DNA from: Granulicella rosea
GTDB taxonomy: Bacteria; Acidobacteriota; Terriglobia; Terriglobales; Acidobacteriaceae
Assembly (NCBI RefSeq): GCF_900188085.1
Contig: NZ_FZOU01000003.1
Span: 186,001 to 250,000 of the forward strand
DNA: 64,000 nucleotides
Direction of reading: 5' to 3'
Part shown: in pieces, positions 30,297 to 39,010 of the stretch
Position numbering within the stretch: the stretch's first letter is position 1
Layout: every line of letters begins with the position of its first letter
Made by a program: the position numbers and the translations under genes
Notes under the pieces: generated by a model
Told to the model about the DNA's origin: nothing
What the model saw: the letters and a program-made list of their open reading frames with translations, nothing else
Database searches by the model: none

Positions 30297-31357
30297 TATG
30301 CAGGCTCCTGCTGGGTCATGCAATGCAGCGCCCCAAGGCCCCAGATCAGGTCGACGCAGTGGATGCCCACGATCTCGCGGTCGGGGAAGCAGTCGGCGAT
30401 GATGTTCAGCGCGCAGCGGTCGTTGGGGTCGTTGAAGGTGGGTACGAGTACGAGGCCGTTGGCGATGTAGAAGTTCGCGTAGCTGGCCGGCAGGCGCTGG
30501 CCCTCGAAGACGACCGGCGCGGGCATGGGCAGTTCGACGATCTCGAACGGCTCGCCTTTGAGGTTGCGGGCCTGGCGCAGGCGGTCGCGGTTTTCGGCCA
30601 GCGGCAGGTGGTTTTCGTCGCGGTGGTTGCGCTCGCAGGCGGTCAGAATCTTGTTCTCGCCGACGAAGCGGGTGATGTCGTCGACGTGGCCGTGCGTATC
30701 GTCGCCGGCGCAGCCGCGGTTCAGCCAGATGGTCTTCTCAATGCCGAGATACTCGTGGAAGGCTGCCTCCAACTGCTCGCGGGAGACGCCGGGGTTGCGC
30801 TGCTGCACCTCGCTCAACAGACATTCTTCGGTGGTCAGCAGGATGCCGGCGCCGTTGGTGTCGATCGAGCCGCCTTCGAGCACCAGGCGATGCTTCGTGC
30901 CGTCGGCGAGCGTGATCTCCGGCCGCCGCTCGGGCATGTCGTAGAGCTTCGCTACGTGCTGCGGAATCTGGTCGTCGCGGCGCCAGTTGTCGTACTTGGC
31001 CCAGGCGTTGAAGCGCCAGTTGGTGATGCTGGTGTCGCCCTTCTCGTCGTGGACGAAGATCGGGCCGGAGTCGCGCAGCCAGACGCGGTCGGTCTGGATG
31101 TGGCGGAAGTGGATGCGGGCGAGGTTCGCGCCGGCGCGCTTGAGGAACAGCGTGGCTCGCTTCTCGGCGGCCAGATCCTGAACGAGGATATTGACATCCT
31201 CCACGCGCGAGAGATAGCGAACGATCTCGGAGTAGACCCAGGGGATGGGTTGGAACTTGCCGGGCCAGTCCTCGACGTTGTGGGGCCAGGCGATCCAGGT
31301 GGCGGCGTGGGGCGCCCATTCGGCGGGCATGCGGTAGCGGGGTGTGGTCTTCGTCAT
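30296..31357 (-). CDS. aguA: Agmatine deiminase (peptidyl-arginine deiminase family)
   Basis: 353 residues. Converts agmatine to N-carbamoylputrescine. Typical sites are AEWAPHAATWIAWPHN (N-terminus), RDSGPIFV (about 95), LEGGSID (about 160), DDTHGHVDDITRF (about 218) and the catalytic Cys in GALHCMTQQEP at the extreme C-terminus. Its pathway partner aguB lies 2.8 kb away at 34182-35099, separated by a membrane protein and a toxin-antitoxin pair. Confidence 0.93.
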   Translation of the reverse strand: MTKTTPRYRMPAEWAPHAATWIAWPHNVEDWPGKFQPIPWVYSEIVRYLSRVEDVNILVQDLAAEKRATLFLKRAGANLARIHFRHIQTDRVWLRDSGPIFVHDEKGDTSITNWRFNAWAKYDNWRRDDQIPQHVAKLYDMPERRPEITLADGTKHRLVLEGGSIDTNGAGILLTTEECLLSEVQQRNPGVSREQLEAAFHEYLGIEKTIWLNRGCAGDDTHGHVDDITRFVGENKILTACERNHRDENHLPLAENRDRLRQARNLKGEPFEIVELPMPAPVVFEGQRLPASYANFYIANGLVLVPTFNDPNDRCALNIIADCFPDREIVGIHCVDLIWGLGALHCMTQQEPA

Positions 31358-31437
31358 CGGCTATCTCTTTAGGGAGTATAGCGAGTGGCGAGGTTTGGGT
31401 TGTGAATGGGGCGTGGTGGACCGGGCAAAAGCGAAAA

Positions 31438-31468
31438 GCAGATCCTCCGCTGCGCGAAGGATGACAAC
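31438..31468. repeat. Short hairpin repeat of the GATCCTTCGC...GAAGGATGACAA type
   Basis: ATCCTCCGCTGCGCGAAGGAT followed by GACAACAAAAGG. Related to the units at 6222 and 8421. Lies between the aguA start and the end of the next membrane-protein gene. Confidence 0.5.
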
Positions 31469-31478
31469 AAAAGGGGCT

Positions 31479-32978
31479 TTAGCGATGGGCGACGAGCGTT
31501 GCGGATGGCGTCGTCTCGGCGCGTTTGGCGATCTCCGCGCGCGAGACGAAGACAGCGGCCAGCCTATCCTCGTACGTGAGCTGGAAGCGCTGGTCGTTAC
31601 GCAGGAGCTGCGTGAGTGGCGCGGTGACGGGTGCGACGACCAGCCCGGCGCCGGCAAGCTGCGGGTCGGTCGCCCAGTCCGGCTGCGCGGACCACGTTGC
31701 GATGGAGCGGTCGATGCGCTGATCGCCGTGCAGCGCGGCGCGACCGTCGATCGAGACCGGCATGCGCAGCTTCCAGATGAGATAGCCGCCCCAGTCGAAG
31801 TTGTTGTAGAGCCGACCGGTGAAGCCCTTCCGCTGGATATCTTCGAGCGCACGGACGGGCATGGCGGCGGCGAGCTGCGGGCTCAGGCTCGCGTCCGTGA
31901 TGCGCATCGCCTTGAAGCCGATGAGCAGGAGCAGCGAGGCAGCGACCGCGGCGAGCGTGGGCGCGAAGGCCGGCAGGCGGTCCTTCGCCTTTTCGCTGCC
32001 CGGAACGGCGGCGGCGAGGATGGCGATGGCGACCGTGGCCATCACCCAGACGTCCCGCTGCGAGCGGAAGCTGATGACGGCGGCGAAGAGAAACAGGCCG
32101 GTCTCGAACAGCGGCAGACGCTTCGCGCGAGCCAGCGCGGCGGCTGCGCCAAGCGCGAGGAAGAGTGTCGCGAAGTCGGCGAGCTGGCGGAAGGGAATCG
32201 CCTTCAGCTCGTCGATCTTATTCAGCACGCCGGGCTGCGAGGCCAGATCGTAGGCGACCTGGTAGATGTGCCAGCCGTAGGGGTTCACGCAGGTGGCGGC
32301 GAGGCTCGCGGCCAGCGCGGCGCCCATCCAAAGCGCGCCTTTCGATTCCTTGCGCCACTCCTCATACGCCGCGACGGTGAAGGCGAGTCCCAGCACCAGC
32401 AGTCCGTCGATGAATTGAATGTGCGTGTTGGCCCAGAGGCAGAAGATCGCGGGCAGCCAGAGCAGCTCGCGCTGCCGGCCGGTCCTGCGCACGTGCAGAA
32501 GGATGTCGACTTCGAGCACGAAGAAGAGAATGGTGAACATCCACGGGCGCGGCGTAAAGAGGTGTCCAAGGGCGAAGGTCGCGAGCCACGTCATGACGAT
32601 GACGAGCGAAAAATCTCGCTGGCGGCGGCGGACGAGGTGGTGCAGCGCGGCGGTGATGGCCAGCACCATGCCGCCCGAATAGGCGACGATGCCCGGCATC
32701 CCGAAGGCGGTGTAGAGCCTATAAATCAGCAGTTCGAAGAGCCAGCTATAGGCCTGCCACGGCTGTCCGGCGACGTCGCTGGTGAAGGGATCGGTGCGCG
32801 GGATGGCGTGGTGCTGCAGAATCCACTCGCCGGTGCGAAGGTGCCACCAGATGTCGGGGTCGCTGACGCAGGCGATGTGGATGCAGAAGAGCGCGGGCGC
32901 GGCGTAGAGGACGATCAGCGCGATGAGCTGCGCCCAGCGCTCGGATGGGTTGTGCGTCGTGCTGGCTGAGGCGTCCAC
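31479..32978 (-). CDS. Polytopic membrane protein, GT-C-like topology, unknown
   Basis: 499 residues, about ten hydrophobic segments. An early loop contains DPDIWWHLRTGEWILQHH (about 40-57), an Asp-rich first loop as in GT-C-type membrane glycosyltransferases, and the soluble-looking C-terminal part begins at about 390 (NNFDWGGYLIWKL, SIDGRAALHGD). The gene is not recognised with certainty. No sugar-pathway genes are near. It lies 120 bp upstream of aguA on the same strand. Confidence 0.65.
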   Translation of the reverse strand: MDASASTTHNPSERWAQLIALIVLYAAPALFCIHIACVSDPDIWWHLRTGEWILQHHAIPRTDPFTSDVAGQPWQAYSWLFELLIYRLYTAFGMPGIVAYSGGMVLAITAALHHLVRRRQRDFSLVIVMTWLATFALGHLFTPRPWMFTILFFVLEVDILLHVRRTGRQRELLWLPAIFCLWANTHIQFIDGLLVLGLAFTVAAYEEWRKESKGALWMGAALAASLAATCVNPYGWHIYQVAYDLASQPGVLNKIDELKAIPFRQLADFATLFLALGAAAALARAKRLPLFETGLFLFAAVISFRSQRDVWVMATVAIAILAAAVPGSEKAKDRLPAFAPTLAAVAASLLLLIGFKAMRITDASLSPQLAAAMPVRALEDIQRKGFTGRLYNNFDWGGYLIWKLRMPVSIDGRAALHGDQRIDRSIATWSAQPDWATDPQLAGAGLVVAPVTAPLTQLLRNDQRFQLTYEDRLAAVFVSRAEIAKRAETTPSATLVAHR

Positions 32979-33065
32979 TACCTTACGGTATCGGCCTCGC
33001 GGGGGATGGGGAATAGCACGAAGGTGTGTTCCTGATTGGCGTTAGAATTTGGAGAGAGGTGGCGC

Positions 33066-33509
33066 GTGGACTGGAGCGGATGCGAACTTGTCGAGACTGT
33101 TTCGGATGGGGCGTCGAGCGTTCCTTTCATCAGAGGCACACATATCTCCGCGGATGCGATCCTCAACGACCTGCAGCAGGGAGTGCGATTTGAAGCGCTC
33201 GCCGCTCGCCATCCCTCGATTCCTGTGGAAGCGATTCGAGAGATCTTGACCTATGGGCTTGAACGCGCGGGTTGGGATACGAAGACGCTGGTCAATTGGC
33301 GCGGATGCGCGCTGGTGGAGCAGGTTCCCGGGCGCTACTCCGGCGCCCCGACGATTCTCAATACACGAATACCGCCGGACATCGTCGCCGAATACTACTG
33401 GTCGGGCGCAACGGTGGCGGAGATTCGGGAAGACTATCCTAGCCTCTCGGAAGAAACGATCCTTGGCTTGATCGAGTACGTGAGATCGCAAGAGGCTTCT
33501 GCGGCATGA
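33066..33509 (+). CDS. Tandem DUF433 antitoxin
   Basis: 147 residues from GTG 33066, preceded by GAGAGG; an in-frame TTG at 33036 precedes the ribosome site. Two DUF433 units are visible: PFIRGTHISADAILNDLQQGVRFEALAARHP and PTILNTRIPPDIVAEYYWSGATVAEIREDYP, each a small winged-helix-like module. Such proteins are antitoxins for PIN-like toxins, and the next gene overlaps by 4 bp and encodes one. Two units in one chain could form a pseudo-dimer. Confidence 0.85.
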   Translation: MDWSGCELVETVSDGASSVPFIRGTHISADAILNDLQQGVRFEALAARHPSIPVEAIREILTYGLERAGWDTKTLVNWRGCALVEQVPGRYSGAPTILNTRIPPDIVAEYYWSGATVAEIREDYPSLSEETILGLIEYVRSQEASAA

Positions 33510-33838
33510 TCGTGCTGCTGGATGAAAATCTGCCACACTCTCTTCGGCTTGCCCTTGCAGGCCACGATGTTCGGACGGTCGCTTACATGGGATGGGCGGG
33601 CGTCAAGAACGGTGAACTGCTGGCTCTGGCTGAGGCCGCTCAGTTTCAGGTGTTCGTGACTGCAGACCAGAATCTTAAGTATCAGCAAAACTTCACGGGA
33701 AGATGGATTGCGATGATTTACCTGACTGCACAGACGTGGCCTATGATTTCACCTCACGTCGCATTGATCGCGAAGGCGATCAATGCGGAGCCAGATTCCT
33801 TTCAAATCGTCGATTGTGGTGAGTTTCGTCGGCGATAG
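33506..33838 (+). CDS. PIN-like toxin (DUF5615)
   Basis: 110 residues. DUF5615/PIN-like nuclease: MIVLLDENLPHSLRLALAGHDV opens with the acidic pair D6/E7, an acidic residue lies in KNGELLALA (about 36), and TADQNLKYQQN (about 53-63) carries the third acidic site. It is presumed to cleave RNA when free. ATG overlaps the antitoxin stop (ATGA). The pair is on the opposite strand to its neighbours. Confidence 0.85.
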   Translation: MIVLLDENLPHSLRLALAGHDVRTVAYMGWAGVKNGELLALAEAAQFQVFVTADQNLKYQQNFTGRWIAMIYLTAQTWPMISPHVALIAKAINAEPDSFQIVDCGEFRRR

Positions 33839-33840
33839 CG

Positions 33841-34182
33841 TCAAATTGGGTCTGTTGCAGAGCAGAGCTTCATCGCTTGCCTGAGCGCATAACCCATTTC
33901 ACCGGAGATCCCGTAGTGGGCGGCTTTCTCGAGCAAGATGTTGATGAGGACATCGTCGGGATACCGCTTCTCGTTTTCCTCGTCGTGATGTCCGAGCTCA
34001 GAGCTGAGATGATGCTGCAACTCATTCGCTCCTTGCAGGCGTCTCGCACGTTTTTCGGAATCGGTAAGGTCATACAAGCCCCGCATCCCCACAGTAAGGC
34101 TAAAAGAGCAAAGGGCGAGGAATTGAACCTTTGCTCTCGAACTCATGGCGGAGTAACCGTCGATTAGTTCCTGCTTCGTCAT
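33841..34182 (-). CDS. Small helical protein, unknown, coupled to aguB
   Basis: 113 residues, not recognised. Helical, rich in Glu/Arg/His (SSELGHHDEENEKRYPDDVLINILLEKAAHYG). ATG overlaps the aguB stop codon by one base (TAATG). It is convergent with the PIN-like toxin gene, leaving a 2-bp gap. Base composition is less GC-rich than that of aguB, so it may belong to the acquired neighbourhood. Confidence 0.55.
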   Translation of the reverse strand: MTKQELIDGYSAMSSRAKVQFLALCSFSLTVGMRGLYDLTDSEKRARRLQGANELQHHLSSELGHHDEENEKRYPDDVLINILLEKAAHYGISGEMGYALRQAMKLCSATDPI

Positions 34183-35099
34183 TAGTCCAAATACCGGCTC
34201 GTGATCCCCTGATAGGCGTCGATCCGCCGATCCCGCAGGAAGGGCCAGTTGCGCCGCGTATCTTCGAGCAGCTTCAGGTCGATCTCGGCGATCAGGATCT
34301 CTTCCTTGTCGTGGCTGGCCTGGGCGATGACGCGGCCGAAGGGGTCTGCGATGAAGCTGCCGCCCCAGAACTCCAGGCCTGCGCCCTCCGGACCCTTCAT
34401 CAGGATGCCGTCGTGCTGGACGTCGCCGTACTCGTGGCCGACGCGGTTGACCGCGCCGACGAAGACGCCATTCGAGATGGCGTGCGCGCGCTGCATCGTC
34501 TGCCAGGCGCTGTACTGGGCCTCGCCGAACTCAGCCTTTTCGGATGGGTGCCAGCCGATGGCGGTGGGGTAGAAGAGCGTCTCGGCGCCCTTGAGCGCGG
34601 TGACGCGAGCGGCCTCGGGGTACCACTGGTCCCAGCAGACGAGCGTGCCGATGTTACCCTGGCTGGTCTTCTGGGCCTGGAAACCGAGGTCGCCGGGGGT
34701 AAAGTAGAACTTCTCGTAGTAGAGCGGGTCGTCGGGGATGTGCATCTTGCGATACTTCCCAGCCAGGGATCCGTCGGATTCCAGGACCGCGGCGGTGTTG
34801 TGGTACAGGCCCGCGGCGCGGCGTTCGAAGAGGCTGGCGATGACGACCACGCCCTCTTCCTTCGCGATGGCGCCGAGGCGATCGGTGCTGGGGCCGGGGA
34901 TGGACTCGGCGGTGTCGAAGAGGGCGTGCTCCTCGCGCTGGCAGAAGTATTGCGCGCGGAAGAGCTCAGGCAGGCAGATGACGTTCGCCCCGGCGCGTGC
35001 CGCCTCGCGAACGCGGTCGGCGGCCTTATCGAGGTTCTCCTGCGTGTCGACGCCGCAGGACATCTGGATGAGTGCGATTTTCTTGTGCTTCTTGGTCAT
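34182..35099 (-). CDS. aguB: N-carbamoylputrescine amidase (carbon-nitrogen hydrolase)
   Basis: 305 residues, nitrilase superfamily. Catalytic triad: Glu in ICLPELFRAQYF (about 45), Lys in GKYRKMHIPDD (about 118), Cys in LVCWDQWYPEAAR (about 154). The C-terminal EDTRRNWPFLRDRRIDAY is characteristic of AguB, which converts N-carbamoylputrescine to putrescine plus CO2 and ammonia. It completes the pathway started by aguA. The gene is flanked by two toxin-antitoxin modules. Confidence 0.93.
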   Translation of the reverse strand: MTKKHKKIALIQMSCGVDTQENLDKAADRVREAARAGANVICLPELFRAQYFCQREEHALFDTAESIPGPSTDRLGAIAKEEGVVVIASLFERRAAGLYHNTAAVLESDGSLAGKYRKMHIPDDPLYYEKFYFTPGDLGFQAQKTSQGNIGTLVCWDQWYPEAARVTALKGAETLFYPTAIGWHPSEKAEFGEAQYSAWQTMQRAHAISNGVFVGAVNRVGHEYGDVQHDGILMKGPEGAGLEFWGGSFIADPFGRVIAQASHDKEEILIAEIDLKLLEDTRRNWPFLRDRRIDAYQGITSRYLD

Positions 35100-35121
35100 T
35101 TCAGGTTCCGATCGGAAAAAA

Positions 35122-35541
35122 TTAGGCAGGCAGGCATATCAGCCCAATCGCCTCTGCGCAGTTGAGGATAGCGCGATCTCGTGTCACGAGTGTCAATCTT
35201 TCGACGCGCGCGGAGGCTACGAGGATTCGGTCGGCAGGGTCTTTGTGCATCGGCTCCTTGAGATAGACGGAGTCGATCGCGATCTGCGGGGAGAGCGGCA
35301 AAAGTGCGATGCCCGGTTTTGCAAGAGCTTCCCGGCACCAACGGTCTACTCCGCCATCCAATTCAAGTTTGCCATCTCGTTCGAGCATGGCAAACTCCCA
35401 GATCGAGATGACGGAGACGAAGACCTCGTTCCTCTCGGCAGCTTGGTCGATCGCATCGACGATTGCTGGCTTCAAGAGGTGGGGCAGTGTCTGATGCTTG
35501 AACCAAATGTGCGTGTCGAGCAAGAGAGCGCTATTGGTCAC
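35122..35541 (-). CDS. VapC-type PIN toxin
   Basis: 139 residues from GTG 35541, overlapping the antitoxin end by 11 bp. Canonical PIN motifs: LLLDTHIW (Asp at about 9), SVISIWEFAML (Glu), DPADRILVASA (Asp) and LVTRDRAI (Asp). It belongs to the VapC subset paired with Phd/YefM-like antitoxins. Expected to be a metal-dependent RNase. Lies 22 bp upstream of aguB on the same strand. Confidence 0.88.
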   Translation of the reverse strand: MTNSALLLDTHIWFKHQTLPHLLKPAIVDAIDQAAERNEVFVSVISIWEFAMLERDGKLELDGGVDRWCREALAKPGIALLPLSPQIAIDSVYLKEPMHKDPADRILVASARVERLTLVTRDRAILNCAEAIGLICLPA

Positions 35542-35812
35542 CAGCAGTCCACTCGATTTCCAACGGAGATTCAATATCGCCGAGAATGCGCCCTGTGCCC
35601 GACATGGAGCCGCTCAGCTTGGGCGCGGATTTATGCGCGATGGGAATGATCTGCGCGATGGGGATACCGCGCCGCGAGATTGTCACAGGCCTACGGAGAT
35701 TTTCTACGCCGTTGAGGATGGAGGAGAGATGGGCCTTCGCTTCCGCGATAGAAACCTCTTCCATCGCCGGCCTGGCGGAGTGGGCGCCAGGTGCTTTGGA
35801 TGCGATCGCCAT
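35531..35812 (-). CDS. Phd/YefM-family antitoxin
   Basis: 93 residues from ATG 35812, with AAGGAG 9 nt upstream; a longer start at 35821 would abut the ribosome site. N-terminal EEVSIAEAKAHLSSILNGVE is the Phd DNA-binding fold, followed by PVTISRRGIPIAQIIPI. The C-terminal tail would wrap the toxin. Expected to repress its own promoter just upstream (35813-35850). Confidence 0.87.
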   Translation of the reverse strand: MAIASKAPGAHSARPAMEEVSIAEAKAHLSSILNGVENLRRPVTISRRGIPIAQIIPIAHKSAPKLSGSMSGTGRILGDIESPLEIEWTAGDQ

Positions 35813-35908
35813 ATGGGTCATCTCCTTATGACTAAGTATACATTCGCCGCAAAGTGAAGAGCCACCGCGACGGTATCGCGGTGGCTCCCTTGCTTCGTTG
35901 GTAAGCGC

Positions 35909-36925
35909 CTAAGGCTTCGGTACGCTCTCGATCGTCTTCAGCACGCGGGCGACGAGCTGGTACGGATCGGCCTCGGAGTTCGGGCGGCGATCTTCGAGGT
36001 AGCCCTTGTAGCCGTCCTTGATGAAGTTGATCGGCATGCGGATCGACGCGCCGCGGTCCGACAGGCCGTAGCTGAACTTGTCGATCGACTGGGTCTCGTG
36101 ATGGCCGGTCAGGCGCAGGTGATTGTCCGGGCCGTAGACCGCGATGTGCTCCTTCACGTTGTCCTTGAAGGCGCCCATGAGAGCCTCGAAGTACTCCTTG
36201 CCGCCGACTTCGCGAATGTACTTGGTCGAGAAATTACAGTGCATGCCGGAGCCGTTCCAGTCGCCCTTGATCGGCTTGCAGTGGAATTCGACATCGACGC
36301 CGTACTTCTCGCATAGGCGCAGCAGCAGATAGCGCGCGGTCCAGGTGTCGTCGGCCGCCTTGGCGGATCCCTTGCCGAAGATCTGGAACTCCCACTGGCC
36401 CTTCGCCACCTCGGCGTTGATGCCCTCGTGGTTGATGCCGGCGTTCAGGCACAGGTCCAGATGCTCTTCGACGATCTGGCGCGCGATGCCGCCCATGTAC
36501 TTGTAGCCGACGCCGCAGTAGTACGGACCCTGCGGAACGTTCGGGTAGCCACCCTCGGGGAAGCCCAGCGGACGGCCGTCCTTATAGAGGAAGTACTCCT
36601 GTTCGAGGCCGACCCAGAAGTCCGGGTCGTCGACGATGGTCGCGCGGTGGTTGCTGGGGTGAGCCTCTCCGCTGGCGAGCAGGACCTCGCACATCACGAT
36701 GTAGGCGTCCTTGCGCGCGCCGTCCGGATAGAGGGCGACCGGCTTCAGCACGCAGTCGGAGCTCTTGCCCTCGGCCTGGAGGGTGGAGCTGCCGTCAAAT
36801 CCCCAGAGCGGCAGGTCGGCCAGCGTCGGAGGGGTCGCGAACGACTTGAGCTGAGTCTTCCCACGCAGACCGGGGACGGGTGTGTTGCCATCGAGCCAGA
36901 TGTATTCGAGTTTGTATTTAGTCAT
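35909..36925 (-). CDS. Glutamine synthetase type II (GSII)
   Basis: 338 residues, the size of eukaryotic-like GSII. Features: EYIWLDGN (N-terminus), LPLWGFDGSST (about 38), FWVGLEQEYFLY (about 103), NAGINHEGINAEVAKGQWEFQ (about 161) and GDWNGSGMHCNFSTKYIRE (about 221). Converts glutamate plus ammonia to glutamine. Divergent from a type I enzyme with a 409-bp spacer, so the organism carries both forms. GSII is usually not adenylylated. Confidence 0.95.
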   Translation of the reverse strand: MTKYKLEYIWLDGNTPVPGLRGKTQLKSFATPPTLADLPLWGFDGSSTLQAEGKSSDCVLKPVALYPDGARKDAYIVMCEVLLASGEAHPSNHRATIVDDPDFWVGLEQEYFLYKDGRPLGFPEGGYPNVPQGPYYCGVGYKYMGGIARQIVEEHLDLCLNAGINHEGINAEVAKGQWEFQIFGKGSAKAADDTWTARYLLLRLCEKYGVDVEFHCKPIKGDWNGSGMHCNFSTKYIREVGGKEYFEALMGAFKDNVKEHIAVYGPDNHLRLTGHHETQSIDKFSYGLSDRGASIRMPINFIKDGYKGYLEDRRPNSEADPYQLVARVLKTIESVPKP

Positions 36926-37334
36926 AGCCTTTTCAGAATCAGTGGGTTAGGGCAGCAAGACGCCCGTTTTCGTTGAAGGATGCGACGAAAGAGACCGAGA
37001 GCGTGGGCCGGTATGGGTGGTTATTTCAATGGCTTTGTGAAACGAGGTTAACACACTTTTCATGCCTGGCTGAGAGCGTGAAAGACGAAAATCGCCATAT
37101 TTTATGGGTTTTATATGACTTTCTATCGCTCCCATAGCCGTCTGCGATCGAAATGCCACCGGCGGACATTTCCGTTGGAGCCGGTGCGCGAAGCGCGGCC
37201 CGGTAGTAAACTTGAGGCGTGGAAACGGCTCGCGCCCTTCTCACTCCAAGCCGATCCGGGCCGTTTTACCAAGCAGTCTTTCAGGGCCTTCTACGGGCTG
37301 CATTCCATCTTCAAGACTCACCTCAAGGAGCATC
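36926..37334. promoter_or_regulatory. Divergent control region between the two glutamine synthetase genes
   Basis: A 409-bp gene-free region. It contains an AT-rich stretch (about 37087-37118), the inverted pair TTTCA...TGAAA (about 37024-37041) and GAGCGTGAAAGACGA near 37074. No confident -35/-10 pair, sigma-54 site or glutamine riboswitch was identified. The position implies promoters for both genes. Confidence 0.5.
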
Positions 37335-38774
37335 ATGTCGAGCGAATATCGTGATTTTCTGGAACTTTCGTATGCGGAGCTGGAAGAACTGAACCTGGCG
37401 GGCAAGGAACAGCGCAAGGCGCGCGTTCCGGCCGAAGAGATTCAGGCAGCGCGTCTGCATGACCTGACCGAAGGGCCCTATGCGTCGCAGATCAAGGCCG
37501 TGACGGTCGTCTTCTCCGACCTCGAAGGCCGTCTGCACATGTTGGACTACGACAAGAAGTTCCTGGTGAAGAGCTATGACAACCTGACGTTCGACGGTTC
37601 GTCGATTCGCGGCTTTACCGCTCAGCGTGAGAGCGACCTGCGCCTCGGCCTCGACTGGTCGGCCTTCTACTGGACTCCGGCCGACGTCTTCGGCGCGGGC
37701 AAGGTGCTGGTCTTCGGCGAGGTGATCGACAAGAACGGCGAGCACTACTCGGGCGACCTGCGCGGCGTGCTGAAGAGCTACGCGAAGGAGCAGTTCGAGA
37801 AGAACGGCTACACCCTGAACGCGGCGAACGAGATCGAGGGCTTCCTCTTCGAGGGCATCGACGCCGAGCGCAGCTTCCACGAGACCGGCACGTTCGAGTA
37901 TGTGAACAAGGGCGGCTACTACCACTCGCTGCCAGGCGATCCGCTTCGCGAGTTCATCGACACCGTCTCCGAGGTCCAGCGCGCGATGGGCTTCGAGAAC
38001 GAAAAGGATCACCCCGAGGTCGCTCCCTCGCAGTTCGAGATCAACTACACCTATGGCGACGTGGTTGCCGCCGCCGACCAGATCCAGCTCTACAAGCTGA
38101 TCTGCCGCCAGGTTGCGACGCAGATGGGCATGACGGCCAGCTTCCTGCCGAAGCCGGTGACCGGCGTCAACGGCTCGGGCATGCACACCAACGTGTCCAT
38201 CACGAAGGAAGGCAAGAACCTGATGTACGACGCGGCGGGCGAGGAGAAGATCTCGAAGCTCGGCTGGGAGTTCGTCGACCGCATCCTGACGCATGGCAAC
38301 GACATCTGCCTGCTGTTGAACGCCAGCGTCAATGCCTATCGCCGTCTCGATCCGCACTTCGAGGCGCCGAACCAGATCAAGGCCTCGGCGACGGATCGCG
38401 GCTCGATGGTCCGCATTCCGATCGGCAACGAGAAGAGCTCGCGCGTCGAGGTTCGTTCGGTCGGACCGGATGCGAACCCTTACATGGTGCTGTACTCGGT
38501 CTTCAAGACCGGCCTCGATGGCGAGACCGCGCAGATCGACAACCTGCGCCAGGCGAGCCGCTACCTGCCGGACAACATCTACACGGCGATCGAGGACTTC
38601 CGCAAGGCGGACTGGGCGACCAAGTTGCTGGGCGAGGACGTGAAGGCGCGCTACGCGGACCTGAAGCAGGCCTCCGCTGACCGCTGCCCGCGCCTGCTGG
38701 GCACGATCGTCAAGTCGAGCGAGGTACAGTTCCACCACGATGTCTACAACCAGCTGCTCTGGAACATCTTCTAG
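37335..38774 (+). CDS. glnA: Glutamine synthetase type I
   Basis: 479 residues from ATG 37335, 4 nt after AAGGAG. Type I motifs: NLTFDGSSIRGF (about 83), NEIEGFLFEG (about 170, normally xEFFLF), FEINYTYGDVVAAADQIQLYK (about 233), KPVTGVNGSGMHTN (about 273), and ASATDRGSMVRIP (about 350). The end segment YLPDNIYTAIEDFRKADW replaces the NLYDLPPEE adenylylation loop, so it looks like a non-adenylylated alpha-type enzyme. A strong terminator follows at 38796. Confidence 0.95.
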   Translation: MSSEYRDFLELSYAELEELNLAGKEQRKARVPAEEIQAARLHDLTEGPYASQIKAVTVVFSDLEGRLHMLDYDKKFLVKSYDNLTFDGSSIRGFTAQRESDLRLGLDWSAFYWTPADVFGAGKVLVFGEVIDKNGEHYSGDLRGVLKSYAKEQFEKNGYTLNAANEIEGFLFEGIDAERSFHETGTFEYVNKGGYYHSLPGDPLREFIDTVSEVQRAMGFENEKDHPEVAPSQFEINYTYGDVVAAADQIQLYKLICRQVATQMGMTASFLPKPVTGVNGSGMHTNVSITKEGKNLMYDAAGEEKISKLGWEFVDRILTHGNDICLLLNASVNAYRRLDPHFEAPNQIKASATDRGSMVRIPIGNEKSSRVEVRSVGPDANPYMVLYSVFKTGLDGETAQIDNLRQASRYLPDNIYTAIEDFRKADWATKLLGEDVKARYADLKQASADRCPRLLGTIVKSSEVQFHHDVYNQLLWNIF

Positions 38775-38795
38775 TTCAGAGCGCATGCAGCAGGG

Positions 38796-38829
38796 AAGGG
38801 CCGGCGCATCTCGCCGGCCCTTTTTGTTT
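38796..38829 (+). terminator. Rho-independent terminator after glnA
   Basis: Stem AAGGGCCGGCG (38796-38806) / CGCCGGCCCTT, loop CATCT, followed by TTTTTGTTT. Confidence 0.92.
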
Positions 38830-39010
38830 CTCGTCGCAGGCGGAAGTCGAGAAAATTCGCAAAAAGTTTTCTGAGACGAAGACAAACGCAGCTTGGCGGG
38901 CGTATGGTGTTTGGCGCTAGTCAACCGGTTGAATTAAGGGATTTGGCGATTCTCCCGGAGAAGGCTGGCGCACCGCCATGTCGCAGATACTCAAAGGAGC
39001 TTTGTCCGTT

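Noticed and set aside
31344..32969. 541-codon open frame antisense to the polytopic membrane protein
   Set aside because: Hydrophilic, low-complexity Gly/Arg/Glu composition typical of a shadow frame; the opposite strand has coherent transmembrane segments.
37323..38924. 533-codon open frame antisense to glnA
   Set aside because: Shadow of glnA; no recognisable domain, and the plus-strand product is a complete glutamine synthetase.
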